Assembly (NCBI GenBank): GCA_964421875.1
Contig: CAYQZD010000016.1
Span: 1 to 44,187, forward strand
Length of the DNA: 44,187 nucleotides
Direction: 5' to 3'
From: CAYQZD01 sp964421875
Lineage (GTDB): Bacteria > Electryoneota > Tariuqbacteria > Tariuqbacterales > Tariuqbacteraceae
Shown: positions 15,450 through 25,156 of the stretch, in pieces
Numbering within the stretch: position 1 is the first letter of the stretch
Layout: each line of letters starts with the position of its first letter
Notes under the pieces: model-generated
The model's database searches: none
The model's input: the letters and a program-made list of their open reading frames with translations, nothing else
Told to the model about the DNA's origin: nothing
Position numbers and translations under genes: made by a program

Positions 15450-16469
15450 ATGACAACTAAGTCCGGTATTAAGAGGATTTTAACTGTCGGCGAAAGAGTG
15501 AATTACATCGCTGCCGCCGTTTTGCTAATAATCTTTATTTGGAAATTCCTGCCTCCGTTTTCATCGCTTCTGGAAGTAACCCTGATGAATCAGACATTCA
15601 GGATTTTCGCCGGACTGTTCTTTATCCTGTATGGATTGCTGTTTTCCTATCGATTCAGGTATGGGAGGATTGTCGAGCTGGTTTTATTGTCGGTTTCTCT
15701 GCTTATGATTTGGGATTCCCACCCAATCGCTGTCACCAAAGCTGTTAAGTACCCATGCTACAATCCTGATTCAACCATTACCATCTATTCCCACAATATC
15801 AGGGGCAGATGTCCTCAGGATAACGGGCTGATAGATATCGTCAGCCGTCTTGAACCGGATTTAGTTGTTTTACAGGAGATAAGCGAGAGCCGTTTTATAG
15901 AGATAACAGCATCGATGGCGGCGATGGGCTATCTAGGTTTTCATGCGCCGTCGGAACGCATCACTTTGACCTATGCCCTATTCAGCCGCCTGCCCGTTCG
16001 GAATCAGCGGGTTGAAATCATCCCGGGCACCGACTGGAGTCCTGTATGGCCGGTTCAGGCGGCGGAGTTCCAATTTTTAGGACGCTGGATAAAAGTTTTC
16101 AGCCTTCATCTGAACGCGGTGTTTTATCCCAATGAAAGACTTTACCGGAGGCTATCCAAGCAATCTGCGACCGGGAAACAGTTGGAGGCAGTTCTTTCAA
16201 TGGCTTCAGCCGATACCCTGCCCACACTCATTTGCGGCGATTTCAACCAGACGCCGACCTCGAAATACCTCAGACCACTGCGAAAAAACTATACCGACGC
16301 CTGGAGGGCTGGGGGGAGGGGTTTCGGAGCCACTTGGCACAACCGTTTCCCCTGGTTCCGTATCGATTTTGTTTACTGCAGTAGAGAATTTGAAGTGTTG
16401 TCATGTTCAGTGGTGAAAAACAAATTTTCCGACCATCGAGGACTTCTCACCGTTATTGCGTTCAAATAA
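15450..16469 (+). CDS. Membrane-anchored EEP-family hydrolase
   Basis: 339 residues. Three hydrophobic segments near the N-terminus (about 17-33, 46-68, 73-86) and then an endonuclease/exonuclease/phosphatase domain from about residue 108: SHNIRG (Asn), VVLQEIS (Glu), FSLHLNAV, GDFNQTP (Asp, Asn) and a final SDHRGL (Asp-His). These are the metal-binding and catalytic positions of the fold, all present. The domain would face the outside of the inner membrane. Substrate is not predictable; relatives include nucleases, phosphodiesterases and lipid phosphatases. The next gene follows after 89 nt. Confidence 0.8.
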   Translation: MTTKSGIKRILTVGERVNYIAAAVLLIIFIWKFLPPFSSLLEVTLMNQTFRIFAGLFFILYGLLFSYRFRYGRIVELVLLSVSLLMIWDSHPIAVTKAVKYPCYNPDSTITIYSHNIRGRCPQDNGLIDIVSRLEPDLVVLQEISESRFIEITASMAAMGYLGFHAPSERITLTYALFSRLPVRNQRVEIIPGTDWSPVWPVQAAEFQFLGRWIKVFSLHLNAVFYPNERLYRRLSKQSATGKQLEAVLSMASADTLPTLICGDFNQTPTSKYLRPLRKNYTDAWRAGGRGFGATWHNRFPWFRIDFVYCSREFEVLSCSVVKNKFSDHRGLLTVIAFK

Positions 16470-16558
16470 ATTGCTTTTTTGCGCACAGCTTCATAATATA
16501 TAATTTCTTTAATCCACTATATCGCGATGGAACAATAGCCACTCCTTCGGAGGATGCG

Positions 16559-19114
16559 ATGCCCAAAGTGCATATTCTCGATGTGATGCCGAGGATCCCG
16601 GAAAAACTTCACAAACTGTACACCCTCGCCTTTAATCTTAGGTGGGCTTGGGACCATCAAACCATTGAACTTTTTCGCAGGCTTGATCCTGACCTGCTGG
16701 AGGAATTAAGCAACAATCCCGTGGCGCTGCTGGGAAGAATCGACCAAGAACGATATTGGGCGTTGGAGGAAGACGACGCTTTTATGAATCACCTGGAAAG
16801 ATGCGTGCTGGGCTTAGAGGTTTATCTGAGGGAGCGGAAGTGGTTTCAGAAGGCATACCCCGGTAAAGAAAACCTGAAAATCGCCTATTTCTCCGCTGAA
16901 TTCGGACTACACGAGTGTATGCCTGTTTACTCCGGTGGACTTGGGGTGTTGGCGGGAGACCACCTCAAATCCAACAGCGACCTGGGTATTCCTATTATCG
17001 GAGTGGGACTCCTCTACCAGCGGGGGTATTTCCAGCAATACCTGAATCCTGACGGTTGGCAGCAGGAGCGGTACAAGGTTATCGACTTTGCTAACACCCC
17101 CATCACAACAGTGAAGGACGAATCCGGCGAACCGGTGATGGTGAAGGTGGAAATGCCCGGCAGGGAGGTTTATATTCAATGCTGGCAGGTCGATGTGGGC
17201 AGGGTTCCGTTGTTCTTGCTTGACACCAACCTGGAGAAAAACTCCTCCGAAGACCGGAACATCACCGATGAACTCTACGGCGGCGACCAGGAGAAGCGCA
17301 TCAAGCAGGAAATCATCCTGGGGATAGGCGGTTACCGGATGCTGAAAACTCTGAACTTGAGTCCCGAAGTTATCCATATGAACGAGGGCCATTCCGCCTT
17401 CGCCGCGCTGGAGCGGATGCGGATTCTGCGGGAAGAGTGCGGTTTGGCTTTCGAAGAAGCCCGAGAAGCGGCTGTCGCCGGTAATGTCTTCACCACGCAC
17501 ACTCCGGTTCCCGCCGGTAACGATGTGTTCCCTCCGGAGCTGATGAAGCGTTATTTCACCGACTATCTGGCTAAACTGGGATTGACCCTGCCGGAATTTA
17601 TGAAGATGGGGGAAAATGTCACCGGGGACGGCCGCGAGGGATTCTGTATGACCGTGTTAGCCATCAAGCTGTCCGCCAAAACCAACGGAGTCAGCGTGCT
17701 GCATCGGGAGATATCATCGCAGATGTGGAGAAACCTCTGGCCCGGAATGCACCTGAACGAAATCCCCATCATACCTATCACCAACGGCGTCCACCCCGCC
17801 ACCTGGATTTCGCCGGAGATGCAGAACCTGCTTACCCGCTACCTTGGTCCCCAATGGCAGGAAAAACCCCACGACACCGAGGTCTGGCAACGAATCGACC
17901 GCATCTCCGACGAAGAACTATGGCGTACCCAGGAGCGGGGGAGGGAACGGCTGGTGGCTTTTGTCCGCAGGCGCTTGAGAATGCAGTTGACCGACCGGGG
18001 CGCCAGCGAGTCGGAAATCAGGGTTGCCGAGGATGTGCTGAATCCGGAGTGTTTGACTATCGGCTTCGCCCGCAGGTTTGCCACTTATAAAAGAGCTGTG
18101 CTGCTGCTAAAAGATCCCGACCATTTGAAGCGAATCATACTCGACCACGACCGCCCCGTGCAGTTCATCTTCGCCGGGAAAGCCCATCCTCAGGACGAGC
18201 CCGGCAAGGAATTCATTCGCCGCATCATACATTTCATCCGCGAAGAGGATATCCGACGCCGCGTGGTTTTCCTGGAAAACTACGACATCGGAGTCGCTCG
18301 CCAGATGGTGAGGGGGGTAGATGTGTGGCTGAACACTCCCCGTAGGCCTCTGGAGGCTTGCGGCACCAGCGGGATGAAAGCCGCCTTCAACGGCGCTTTG
18401 AACCTCAGCACGCTCGACGGCTGGTGGGACGAAGGTTTCCGCCCCAATCTGGGATGGGCTATCGGCAAGGGCGAGGAATACGAGGATAATGCACTTCAAG
18501 ATGAGATAGAATCCCACGCGCTCTACGACCTGTTGGAACAGGAGATTATCCCCATATTCTACCGCATCGGCGCCAGCGGTATCCCCCGCGATTGGGTGAG
18601 ATACATCAAGGAATCGATGAAAGCGCTCTGTCCCGAATTTTCCACCAACCGGATGACCTTCGAATACAACGATAAGTTCTATCTTCTCGCGGCGGAAGCT
18701 TTCGCAGATTTAGCTGCCGACAATTTCAGCCGCGCTAAGGAACTGGCGGGTTGGAAAAAGAAACTGGCGGCGGGGTGGTCGAAGGTGAAAATTCTCGATG
18801 TCACCGCCGAGGGCGAGGAGGGCTTGCAGGTGAACGATTATTACAAGGTGTCGGTGAAGGCGCAGCTGGGGACTCTTAATCCCGAAGATGTTTCGATTGA
18901 GTTATACTACGGCAGGGTGGACGAGAACCGGGAAATTGTGGCGGGAGAAGCCCGCCCCCTCGATTTCGTCTCCGCCGAGGAAGGGGGGAAAGCCCTTTTC
19001 AGCGGGATGATTCCGCTGAAACACAGCGGGCAGTACGGCTTCAGCGCTCGCGTCGTCCCCAATCACCGCAAACTGTCCTCGCGCATTGAGCCGGGGTATA
19101 TTGTGTGGGAGTGA
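16559..19114 (+). CDS. glgP: Alpha-glucan phosphorylase
   Basis: 851 residues from the ATG preceded by GGAGG with 5-nt spacing; a longer frame opening at 16403 overlaps the previous gene and is rejected. GT35 family: releases glucose-1-phosphate from glycogen or maltodextrin with pyridoxal phosphate. An N-terminal DUF3417-like part (1-about 115) precedes the catalytic body with AYFSAEFGLHECMPVYSGGLG, HMNEGHSAF, TTHTPVPAGND and GFARRFATYKRA. The cofactor Lys607 is in GTSGMKAAFNGALN. The compact GTSGMK type groups it with the bacterial/archaeal phosphorylases rather than E. coli MalP. A C-terminal beta domain (about 745-851) is typical of this subgroup. Indicates that the organism stores or degrades alpha-glucan. 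Confidence 0.95.
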   Translation: MPKVHILDVMPRIPEKLHKLYTLAFNLRWAWDHQTIELFRRLDPDLLEELSNNPVALLGRIDQERYWALEEDDAFMNHLERCVLGLEVYLRERKWFQKAYPGKENLKIAYFSAEFGLHECMPVYSGGLGVLAGDHLKSNSDLGIPIIGVGLLYQRGYFQQYLNPDGWQQERYKVIDFANTPITTVKDESGEPVMVKVEMPGREVYIQCWQVDVGRVPLFLLDTNLEKNSSEDRNITDELYGGDQEKRIKQEIILGIGGYRMLKTLNLSPEVIHMNEGHSAFAALERMRILREECGLAFEEAREAAVAGNVFTTHTPVPAGNDVFPPELMKRYFTDYLAKLGLTLPEFMKMGENVTGDGREGFCMTVLAIKLSAKTNGVSVLHREISSQMWRNLWPGMHLNEIPIIPITNGVHPATWISPEMQNLLTRYLGPQWQEKPHDTEVWQRIDRISDEELWRTQERGRERLVAFVRRRLRMQLTDRGASESEIRVAEDVLNPECLTIGFARRFATYKRAVLLLKDPDHLKRIILDHDRPVQFIFAGKAHPQDEPGKEFIRRIIHFIREEDIRRRVVFLENYDIGVARQMVRGVDVWLNTPRRPLEACGTSGMKAAFNGALNLSTLDGWWDEGFRPNLGWAIGKGEEYEDNALQDEIESHALYDLLEQEIIPIFYRIGASGIPRDWVRYIKESMKALCPEFSTNRMTFEYNDKFYLLAAEAFADLAADNFSRAKELAGWKKKLAAGWSKVKILDVTAEGEEGLQVNDYYKVSVKAQLGTLNPEDVSIELYYGRVDENREIVAGEARPLDFVSAEEGGKALFSGMIPLKHSGQYGFSARVVPNHRKLSSRIEPGYIVWE

Positions 19115-19146
19115 TGGGGGGGGTAGGGTTTAGGGGTATGGTATTG

Positions 19147-19223
19147 TGCTGTCGACTCGCCGCAGTCGACAGCAACTAACTGATTTACAAGTATATTGCG
19201 CAGGGTGCGAAAACCCCGCGCCA
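19147..19223. repeat. Paired hairpin repeats
   Basis: 19147-19174 has an 11-bp perfect stem TGCTGTCGACT/AGTCGACAGCA with loop CGCCGC. 19197-19223 is a GCGCAGGGT-type hairpin with a damaged 3' arm. The pair and its spacing match the cluster at 2076-2152. They lie between convergent genes. Confidence 0.85.
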
Positions 19224-19291
19224 CAAAATATAATCAGGTCTCCCAGCTTGGCTAAAGACTAAGTTTAACTTAGAATACTTAACCTTATATT

Positions 19292-20173
19292 TTAATAACG
19301 TTTTACGTAACCATGTATTTCTAAATCGCCTTCATCGTATAGTGTGATACCAGCAACTATACCCGTTACTTTATCTATCACGCCTGTAGATATGTTATTC
19401 CCAGGAACATCATGTAGACCGTATTTCATTGATTTACTATCAACATACCTACCATCAATATGTATTGTTATTTTAATTTCCCCTTTTGGTTGTAAGAAAC
19501 CTTTTTTGTGTTTCGCTGAGTATGATATCCTAACATGATGAGATTGCCTATCTTTGCCTACTAAATAAAAATCCTTTAATCCAGAATCCTCTCCGTGTTT
19601 GATATTACCTAATGAATAACTTACCTTATTGTTAGCCCATAATTTTCTTTCTTCATCTTCCTTAATTTTCTTTAGCTTTTCTTCAACATTAACTTTCTCA
19701 TCGTATGCTTTGACAGCGAATTCTGTTCCGTCATATTTATTTAAGATATATTCTAACAATTCCTTAGCACCTTTATAATCTTCTCGTTTAATTAATAAAA
19801 CTGCTTTATTATATATTTCTTCAACTTTATCTCCGTTTCCCTCTGTCTTTATTTTCCCGGTCAAAATAACTAAATATGTCCCATCTGTCTGATAACCAAT
19901 ATCCATTATCTGAAATCCAGGTAATAATATTCCTTCTGATTTACTCTCAACGGCGTCATATTTCATTTTGAAGTTTTGTATCTTGGTTATTGAAGTTATT
20001 TCAGCGCCAGCCTGCTCAATGGCTTGCATTTTTGCATTCATAACCGCTTCGGCGTGGTCTTGTTGTTTGTTTGTCTTTACACCGTCGTCCATACCTTTGA
20101 TTGTTACGGATATTTCGCCTGCTATTAAAACTTGGACTACAAATAAAACTGCTAATATTGATAATAACCTCAT
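19292..20173 (-). CDS. AT-rich secreted FlgT/LPP20-like protein
   Basis: 293 residues from the ATG preceded by GGAGGG with 8-nt spacing; the longer frame from 20257 is rejected. Signal peptide MRLLSILAVLFVVQVLIAG, then a domain with AEAVMNAKMQAIEQAGAEI and a strand pattern ending in TYLVILTGKIK. This resembles the N-terminal fold of FlgT/LPP20-type periplasmic proteins. A helical middle with Lys/Glu-rich coiled coil (NVEEKLKKIKEDEERKL) and a beta C-terminus follow. Its base composition is far more AT-rich than neighbouring genes, which suggests transfer. It has its own promoter. Exact function unknown; fold call moderate. Confidence 0.6.
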   Translation of the reverse strand: MRLLSILAVLFVVQVLIAGEISVTIKGMDDGVKTNKQQDHAEAVMNAKMQAIEQAGAEITSITKIQNFKMKYDAVESKSEGILLPGFQIMDIGYQTDGTYLVILTGKIKTEGNGDKVEEIYNKAVLLIKREDYKGAKELLEYILNKYDGTEFAVKAYDEKVNVEEKLKKIKEDEERKLWANNKVSYSLGNIKHGEDSGLKDFYLVGKDRQSHHVRISYSAKHKKGFLQPKGEIKITIHIDGRYVDSKSMKYGLHDVPGNNISTGVIDKVTGIVAGITLYDEGDLEIHGYVKRY

Positions 20174-20228
20174 TATCAATACCCTCCATAATTGGGTAAT
20201 GGTTCTACATGCAATGTCTTTCGATGCT

Positions 20229-20257
20229 ATCATAATAAAAAAATCCTTGAAAGTCAA
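20229..20257 (-). promoter_or_regulatory. Sigma70-type promoter for AT-rich gene
   Basis: On the - strand, -35 TTGACT (20252-20257), a 17-nt spacer and -10 TATGAT (20229-20234). Transcription would start near 20222, about 50 nt before the start codon. The -35 box lies inside the terminator hairpin of the upstream glycosyltransferase gene. Confidence 0.65.
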
Positions 20258-20265
20258 GGATTTTT
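20237..20265 (-). terminator. Rho-independent terminator
   Basis: Stem AAATCCTTGA (20241-20250) / TCAAGGATTT (20254-20263) with a 3-nt loop. On the - strand it is followed by a run of seven T. It lies about 45 nt beyond the glycosyltransferase stop codon, so it should end that transcript. Stem GC is modest. Confidence 0.65.
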
Positions 20266-20309
20266 CGTATATTTACCAGCCCCCATCACCCAGAACCCAG
20301 CTCCCCCCC

Positions 20310-23300
20310 CTACACCACCGCTTTCTCCATCATCGGAAGCGCCCGCCGCGCGCTCGTCCGCTGTCCGTCCAGCAGTTCCCTGTAGATACCCTGAATCCGC
20401 TCCGCGGTCCGCGCCCAGCTCCGCTGGCGGACTAATTCCGCCTGCTTTTCCGCTAAGAATTTCCGCAGGTTTTCGTTCATATGCAGCAGCCACAAGACAT
20501 TGGAAAGCGGGGTCTGCCCGGTGATGCGCAAAGCCGCCTCTCCCAAATCGGCGAAGGGAGGCGCGGAGCTGACCACCAGCGGACGGCCCGAACTTAAAGC
20601 CAGCGCAGTCGCCCCGGAAGCCTCGTATTTGTTCGAACTGTAGTTCATTATCACCGCGTCGGCGGCGTTAAGCAGGGTCCAGACATTTTCGAAGGGCTGG
20701 TAACCGGTGATGAATTGAACCTGTTCCTGCAAACCGCAGTTCACCGCAATCTCCATACAGCGCTGGATATATTCGTCCCCTGCCGGATTGCGGGGGTGCG
20801 CCCCGCCTATCACCACATAATGGAAGGGGAAGCGCCCCTTGATGTCTTTCAACGTTTCGATGTTCTCCGCAATCCCCTTGTGCGGTTCGATGAAGCCGAA
20901 GGAGACATAGAGCCTGAGATTCGGCGGGACCTCCAGCATACGGCGGATTTCCTCCCGGTTCACCGGGGGGAACACCGGCGCGCCGTGAGGAATGACCTTC
21001 ACCTTGCCGGAGTCGCATCCCAGCGCCGCCCATTTGACCTTGTTATATTCCAAATGGACAAAAACGACATCCGCCGCTTCGTTCAACTTATGATAGACCG
21101 GATTCAATCCCTCGGTGGTGTGCATACTGACGGCGATTTTCACCCCTTCCGCCTTGAGGCGGTCCAGCCCGTCGTAAAACGATTGAAACTGGAAGAAGTG
21201 AGGGTAGTTGTTGATATGAACCACCTCTGCCCCGAAGTCCCGGATATTCCCGAAGAGTGCGGAATAGTCTTCCGAGTCCCTGTGCCAGCAGCGTATCACA
21301 TTCGACTCATCCGTTCCCTCCCGGTCGTCGTTTGAAGCTTCAGCCAGTATCAACGTCAGCTCCGGGTCGTAGTGTTCCAGCAGGTATCCCGCGTAGGTGG
21401 CGAGGCCGCATTTTTGATTGAAAGTGGTTATCACCGCGGTTCTAACCGGCGCTTTGGGAGCGGTGAATGCCGGGGATTGAACGCTTGGGATGTTAGAGTC
21501 GGGTTCAACGGTAGAGGAGAAGACCACCTGCGCGGGTGGTTTAGTTTCCGTTCGCCGCAACCCTTGGATTATATCCAGCAGCTTATCCGCCGCGGCGTCC
21601 CAGGTGTGTCCGGCTAAAATCCGCTTGCGCCCGGCTATACCCATCTCCCGCAGTTTCTCCGGGTGGGACAGCATTTCGATTATGCCCTGAGCTAATGCAT
21701 CTACGCTGTCGTCCGGCAATACTCGCCCGGTGACGCCGTCCACAATTCCTTCCGGCAGTCCGCCGCAGGGAGTCACCAGCGCCGGGCATTCGCAGGCCTG
21801 CGCGTCCAGCGGCACCAAGGGGTAAGGTTCCTGCCGTTCCAGCAGGGAAGGAACCACCAGCAGCGCCGCCCAAGAAAACGCCTCCGCTACTTTTTCCTGA
21901 GGAGCTTTGCCCCGGAAGTGAATCCCGGTTGTTACCGGGTCGTAGTCATCCGGGCGGAGATAATCCCCTTCGCTCCACATATCTGCGCTGCCGAATATAT
22001 CTAATTTCGCCTCCGGGAAACGCTCCCGCACTTTGGCAAAAGCCGCTATTAAATTGTGCGCCCCTTTCGAAGGCACCAGCGCCCCGGCGAAAACCACCCG
22101 ATACGGTTCCCGCTCCACCGGGCGGGGATAGAAAATCTCCGGGTCAGCGCCGTTGTGAATAACCTGGATAAAAGCGGGATTCAGTCCCTGCCGCGCCATC
22201 ATTTTCCGGTGCGCTTCGGAGACGCAGAGGGCGGCGTCGCAAATCCTCTCTATCTGCTGCGGAGTTCTCCTAACAACAGACAAAACATCCACGTGAAGCC
22301 AGAGCAGCCTCAGCTTGAAGTTGGAGTATCCCTGCGTCTCCTCCAGCACATCGGCCCGCGCCGACGAAATCACCGCTTCGAAGTCTTTTCCCCGCTCTGC
22401 CAGGAATTCACGATAACGATAGTCGGCCCCGATGTCCGCGTATTCCACTCCCTCGATATTCCCGGCTCCCCCCTTTAGATTGCCCGCCACTGTCACCCGG
22501 CAGCCCTTCTTCGCCAGTGACCGCGCCATATGAATCAGAGCCATCTCCGCTCCCCCGTTGACTCCGACCGGATTCAGCGGTTTCTCATAGTGAAAAAAGA
22601 GTATTGCAGGAAAATCTTCCGCTGAAACGCCTTCCGAAGCAACGATAATCCGCCGCGCCCGTTCCAAGGTTTCAGGAGCGAACAGTTTGGGATGATTCAA
22701 CGCCAGCCGCGCTCGGGACCAGGCGTCGTGTTCGGCGTAAGCCTTCTGCAGCATATTCACCCCGTGCTTGCGGTAAAGGAACAGCGGTTCCCGCAGCAGC
22801 TTGCCATACCACCCCTTCTCCCCCAGACTTATCCAGAAATCCCAGTCTTCGAAACCGTACTTCATATTGGGATTATAACCGCCAGCCTCCTCCCACGCCT
22901 TCCGCCGGAACAGCGTGGCGCAGGCCATAAGGTTTTCCCTTAGCAGACGCTGAAAGTCGAATTCCCCTCCGCTCCAGGTGCGGTGCTCGTCCTGGAAACA
23001 GTCAACTACTACGTAAACATACCCCAATTCGGGATTTTCCCGCAGGATGGGGACGGCACGTTCCAGATATAGCGGATGAAGCAGGTCATCGGCGTCAAGG
23101 GTGAGGATGAATTCTCCCGCCGCGGCCGCTATCCCGGTGTTGCGAGCCGCCGCCAGACCGGAATTGGACTGCCGAATCAGTTTCCATCGCTTGTCGGGGA
23201 ATTTAGCGAACAGCTCCTGAGCCGCCGCCTCGGTCGCATCGGTTGAACCGTCGTTCACCACGATGACTTCCCAGTCATCGAAGGTCTGTCCCAGCACGCT

Positions 23301-23408
23301 GAGTAGAGCCGACTGTAGGAATTCACTCTGATTGTAGCAGGGGATAATTACCGATACTGTCGGTTTAATGTTCGAATTCAGCATTAAAACGCTGTGTTTT
23401 GGTATCAT
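20310..23408 (-). CDS. Three-domain glycosyltransferase GT2-GT4-GT4
   Basis: 1032 residues. Domain 1 (about 15-255) is GT2: VSVIIPCYNQ, VVNDGSTD, LTLDADDLLHP (DxD) and FEDWDFW (acid base). Domain 2 (about 265-625) is a GT4 fold: HNGADPEIFYPRP and a donor-site loop VPSLLERQEPYPLVPLDAQA. Domain 3 (about 645-1010) starts VRTAVITTFNQKCGLATYAG and has FIEPHKGI and SSNKYEASGATALALSSGRP. Such fusions build surface polysaccharide or decorate glycoproteins by adding sugars in sequence. No transporter or polymerase genes adjoin. Start uncertain: an ATG 24 nt in (MLNSN) is equally possible, and neither has a good Shine-Dalgarno. A terminator follows. Confidence 0.85.
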   Translation of the reverse strand: MIPKHSVLMLNSNIKPTVSVIIPCYNQSEFLQSALLSVLGQTFDDWEVIVVNDGSTDATEAAAQELFAKFPDKRWKLIRQSNSGLAAARNTGIAAAAGEFILTLDADDLLHPLYLERAVPILRENPELGYVYVVVDCFQDEHRTWSGGEFDFQRLLRENLMACATLFRRKAWEEAGGYNPNMKYGFEDWDFWISLGEKGWYGKLLREPLFLYRKHGVNMLQKAYAEHDAWSRARLALNHPKLFAPETLERARRIIVASEGVSAEDFPAILFFHYEKPLNPVGVNGGAEMALIHMARSLAKKGCRVTVAGNLKGGAGNIEGVEYADIGADYRYREFLAERGKDFEAVISSARADVLEETQGYSNFKLRLLWLHVDVLSVVRRTPQQIERICDAALCVSEAHRKMMARQGLNPAFIQVIHNGADPEIFYPRPVEREPYRVVFAGALVPSKGAHNLIAAFAKVRERFPEAKLDIFGSADMWSEGDYLRPDDYDPVTTGIHFRGKAPQEKVAEAFSWAALLVVPSLLERQEPYPLVPLDAQACECPALVTPCGGLPEGIVDGVTGRVLPDDSVDALAQGIIEMLSHPEKLREMGIAGRKRILAGHTWDAAADKLLDIIQGLRRTETKPPAQVVFSSTVEPDSNIPSVQSPAFTAPKAPVRTAVITTFNQKCGLATYAGYLLEHYDPELTLILAEASNDDREGTDESNVIRCWHRDSEDYSALFGNIRDFGAEVVHINNYPHFFQFQSFYDGLDRLKAEGVKIAVSMHTTEGLNPVYHKLNEAADVVFVHLEYNKVKWAALGCDSGKVKVIPHGAPVFPPVNREEIRRMLEVPPNLRLYVSFGFIEPHKGIAENIETLKDIKGRFPFHYVVIGGAHPRNPAGDEYIQRCMEIAVNCGLQEQVQFITGYQPFENVWTLLNAADAVIMNYSSNKYEASGATALALSSGRPLVVSSAPPFADLGEAALRITGQTPLSNVLWLLHMNENLRKFLAEKQAELVRQRSWARTAERIQGIYRELLDGQRTSARRALPMMEKAVV

Positions 23409-23517
23409 TATAGTATTGTAGAGTTATCCGGTGAATGAAAACGCAAGTAATGTGCCAGGGATAATATCCCTATTCTAGTCATTCTTTCAAGGGATTGTAA
23501 TTCTAATGGTTCATTCG

Positions 23518-23697
23518 TGCTGTCGACTCTTCTCAGTCAACAGCATATACAATAATAATAAATAGTTGGTCTAGGGTACGGGTGTCGAGCCTGAAAATAA
23601 AGAATAACAGTTTTCAAAAGTGGCGCAGGGTCTCTGCACCCTGCTCTATTAGATTAATACACAAATACTTGCAAAAGGGTGCGGAGACCCTGTTGCA
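23518..23697. repeat. Three hairpin repeats in gene-free gap
   Basis: In the 458-nt gap: 23518-23545 (stem TGCTGTCGACT, partly decayed 3' arm), 23621-23645 (TGGCGCAGGGT, loop CTCTGC) and 23671-23697 (GGGT GCGGAG ACCC core). A remnant GGGTGTCGAGCC lies at 23579-23592. No gene is seen between 23409 and 23866. Confidence 0.8.
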
Positions 23698-23866
23698 CTA
23701 GTAAACTACGATTATTAATATTATCGAACAGACTGCGAGGAATCAACACCACGATGATTATATATAAAAGGAAGGATTTAAGTAGTCAGTTAGGAAGGCA
23801 ATAATTACCCAGTAAGGTATAGTGTTAAAGGAAGGAAATGTACTATTACGCTGTAATTTCAAATTC

Positions 23867-25156
23867 CTATTCTGCATCCTTATACAGCCTTTTGATTATC
23901 TTGATGAATTTAGCGGCGGATTCCGACGATGGAGGCGCGTTGCGCAGGAATATCTCGTTGTTTGCGGTGGACAGAGCGTTGCCCAGAGTATCCTGGTTGG
24001 AAATTTCCTCCACAACATTCCGGTAAGCCTCCTCGTCGCCCTTGAAGAGACTGCCGGTGAAGTACGCTATGTTTTCTTCTTTCAACAGCAGACTACGGAG
24101 CGCGCTCGCAGGTTCCTCCAATTTCTCCACCGTCTCCTGGACCTCGACCGCTTCCGGAGTCGAGTCGATTACAGTTTCGTTTTCAGCGCCGTTTTCCCCT
24201 CCCAGGAGTGAAGCGGCGGCTCTAAGCGTATCATCAATTTCCTCCACCGCTGGTTCAACTACAGGTTCCTCCGCAACCCGCGGTTCTTCCGCCTCGGGGA
24301 TTGTTTCCGGCGCCAGCACTTCCGGGGCTTCAAGTGTAACCTCAGGCTCTTCGAGTTCTTCCGGTTCTTCAGGCTGCTCCGGCTCTATAGATTCTTCGAT
24401 TTCCTCATGTTCTACAGGCTTATCAAGCTTTGCGAATTCTTCAAGCTCAGGGTGAGGGATTTCCGCCGGCTCCGGCTTTTCAGGGGATTCCTCCAGGTCT
24501 GCTTCAGGCGGAACCGTTTCCTCCTCTTCCGCCGCTTCAGCCTCAGGTTCAGCCTCACCAAGAATGTAATCCTGCAGTAAAAGCGTCCGGCGTATAATGT
24601 GGGTGAATTGAATAATATCCAGCTTCTTCATCCCCAGCGATTTTTCGATTTTCACTGCGTTCCCAATAAGGGGAAGCCCGCTGGTATGGCAAATCAACGC
24701 TATCATCTCCAACCCAAACTTATCGCCTTCAGCGCTGCTGCTCGACAATAGCGACGCGCGATTGAATACCTCAGCCGCCGCTTTCTCTGGCTCGTTTCCC
24801 TCGATACTCTGTTTTAAAGAGTCGGTTACCCATTTATCGAAAAGAGCGCTATAGGTCGCCGTGACAATCTCCCGCACCTTCTCGCCGGAGAACACAACAT
24901 GACCTTTAATAGTCTCCAAAACCTCTTTAATAATGCCGGCCGCATCAGCTTCCTCAGCGGTAATAATAAAATACGGGCTATCGAATAGAATGTTGATTTG
25001 GCTTGTTATAAGCTCTTCAATACGGCTGGTAAAATCCCGTCGTATCGTCTCCGGCATCTCTATGGAATATAGTCTTTCCAAAGGAACCGAATCGGCCCCT
25101 TGAAGTATCCTATCAGTCCAAAAACTGGCAATACTGTTGATGAATTGCTGGCGCAT
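23867..25156 (-). CDS. Acidic Glu/Pro-rich protein of unknown function
   Basis: 429 residues from the ATG preceded by GAGGAG with 6-nt spacing. Residues 1-about 205 look like a globular helical domain (QQFINSIASFWTDRIL, KLDIIQFTHIIRRTLLLQDY). Residues about 205-320 are a low-complexity linker of Glu, Pro and Ala. A helical C-terminal domain (about 325-429) follows (LGNALSTANNEIFLRN, AAKFIKIIKRLYKD). No signal peptide or membrane segment. Looks like a cytoplasmic scaffold or adaptor with two domains joined by a flexible acidic arm. No family recognised. Confidence 0.65.
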   Translation of the reverse strand: MRQQFINSIASFWTDRILQGADSVPLERLYSIEMPETIRRDFTSRIEELITSQINILFDSPYFIITAEEADAAGIIKEVLETIKGHVVFSGEKVREIVTATYSALFDKWVTDSLKQSIEGNEPEKAAAEVFNRASLLSSSSAEGDKFGLEMIALICHTSGLPLIGNAVKIEKSLGMKKLDIIQFTHIIRRTLLLQDYILGEAEPEAEAAEEEETVPPEADLEESPEKPEPAEIPHPELEEFAKLDKPVEHEEIEESIEPEQPEEPEELEEPEVTLEAPEVLAPETIPEAEEPRVAEEPVVEPAVEEIDDTLRAAASLLGGENGAENETVIDSTPEAVEVQETVEKLEEPASALRSLLLKEENIAYFTGSLFKGDEEAYRNVVEEISNQDTLGNALSTANNEIFLRNAPPSSESAAKFIKIIKRLYKDAE

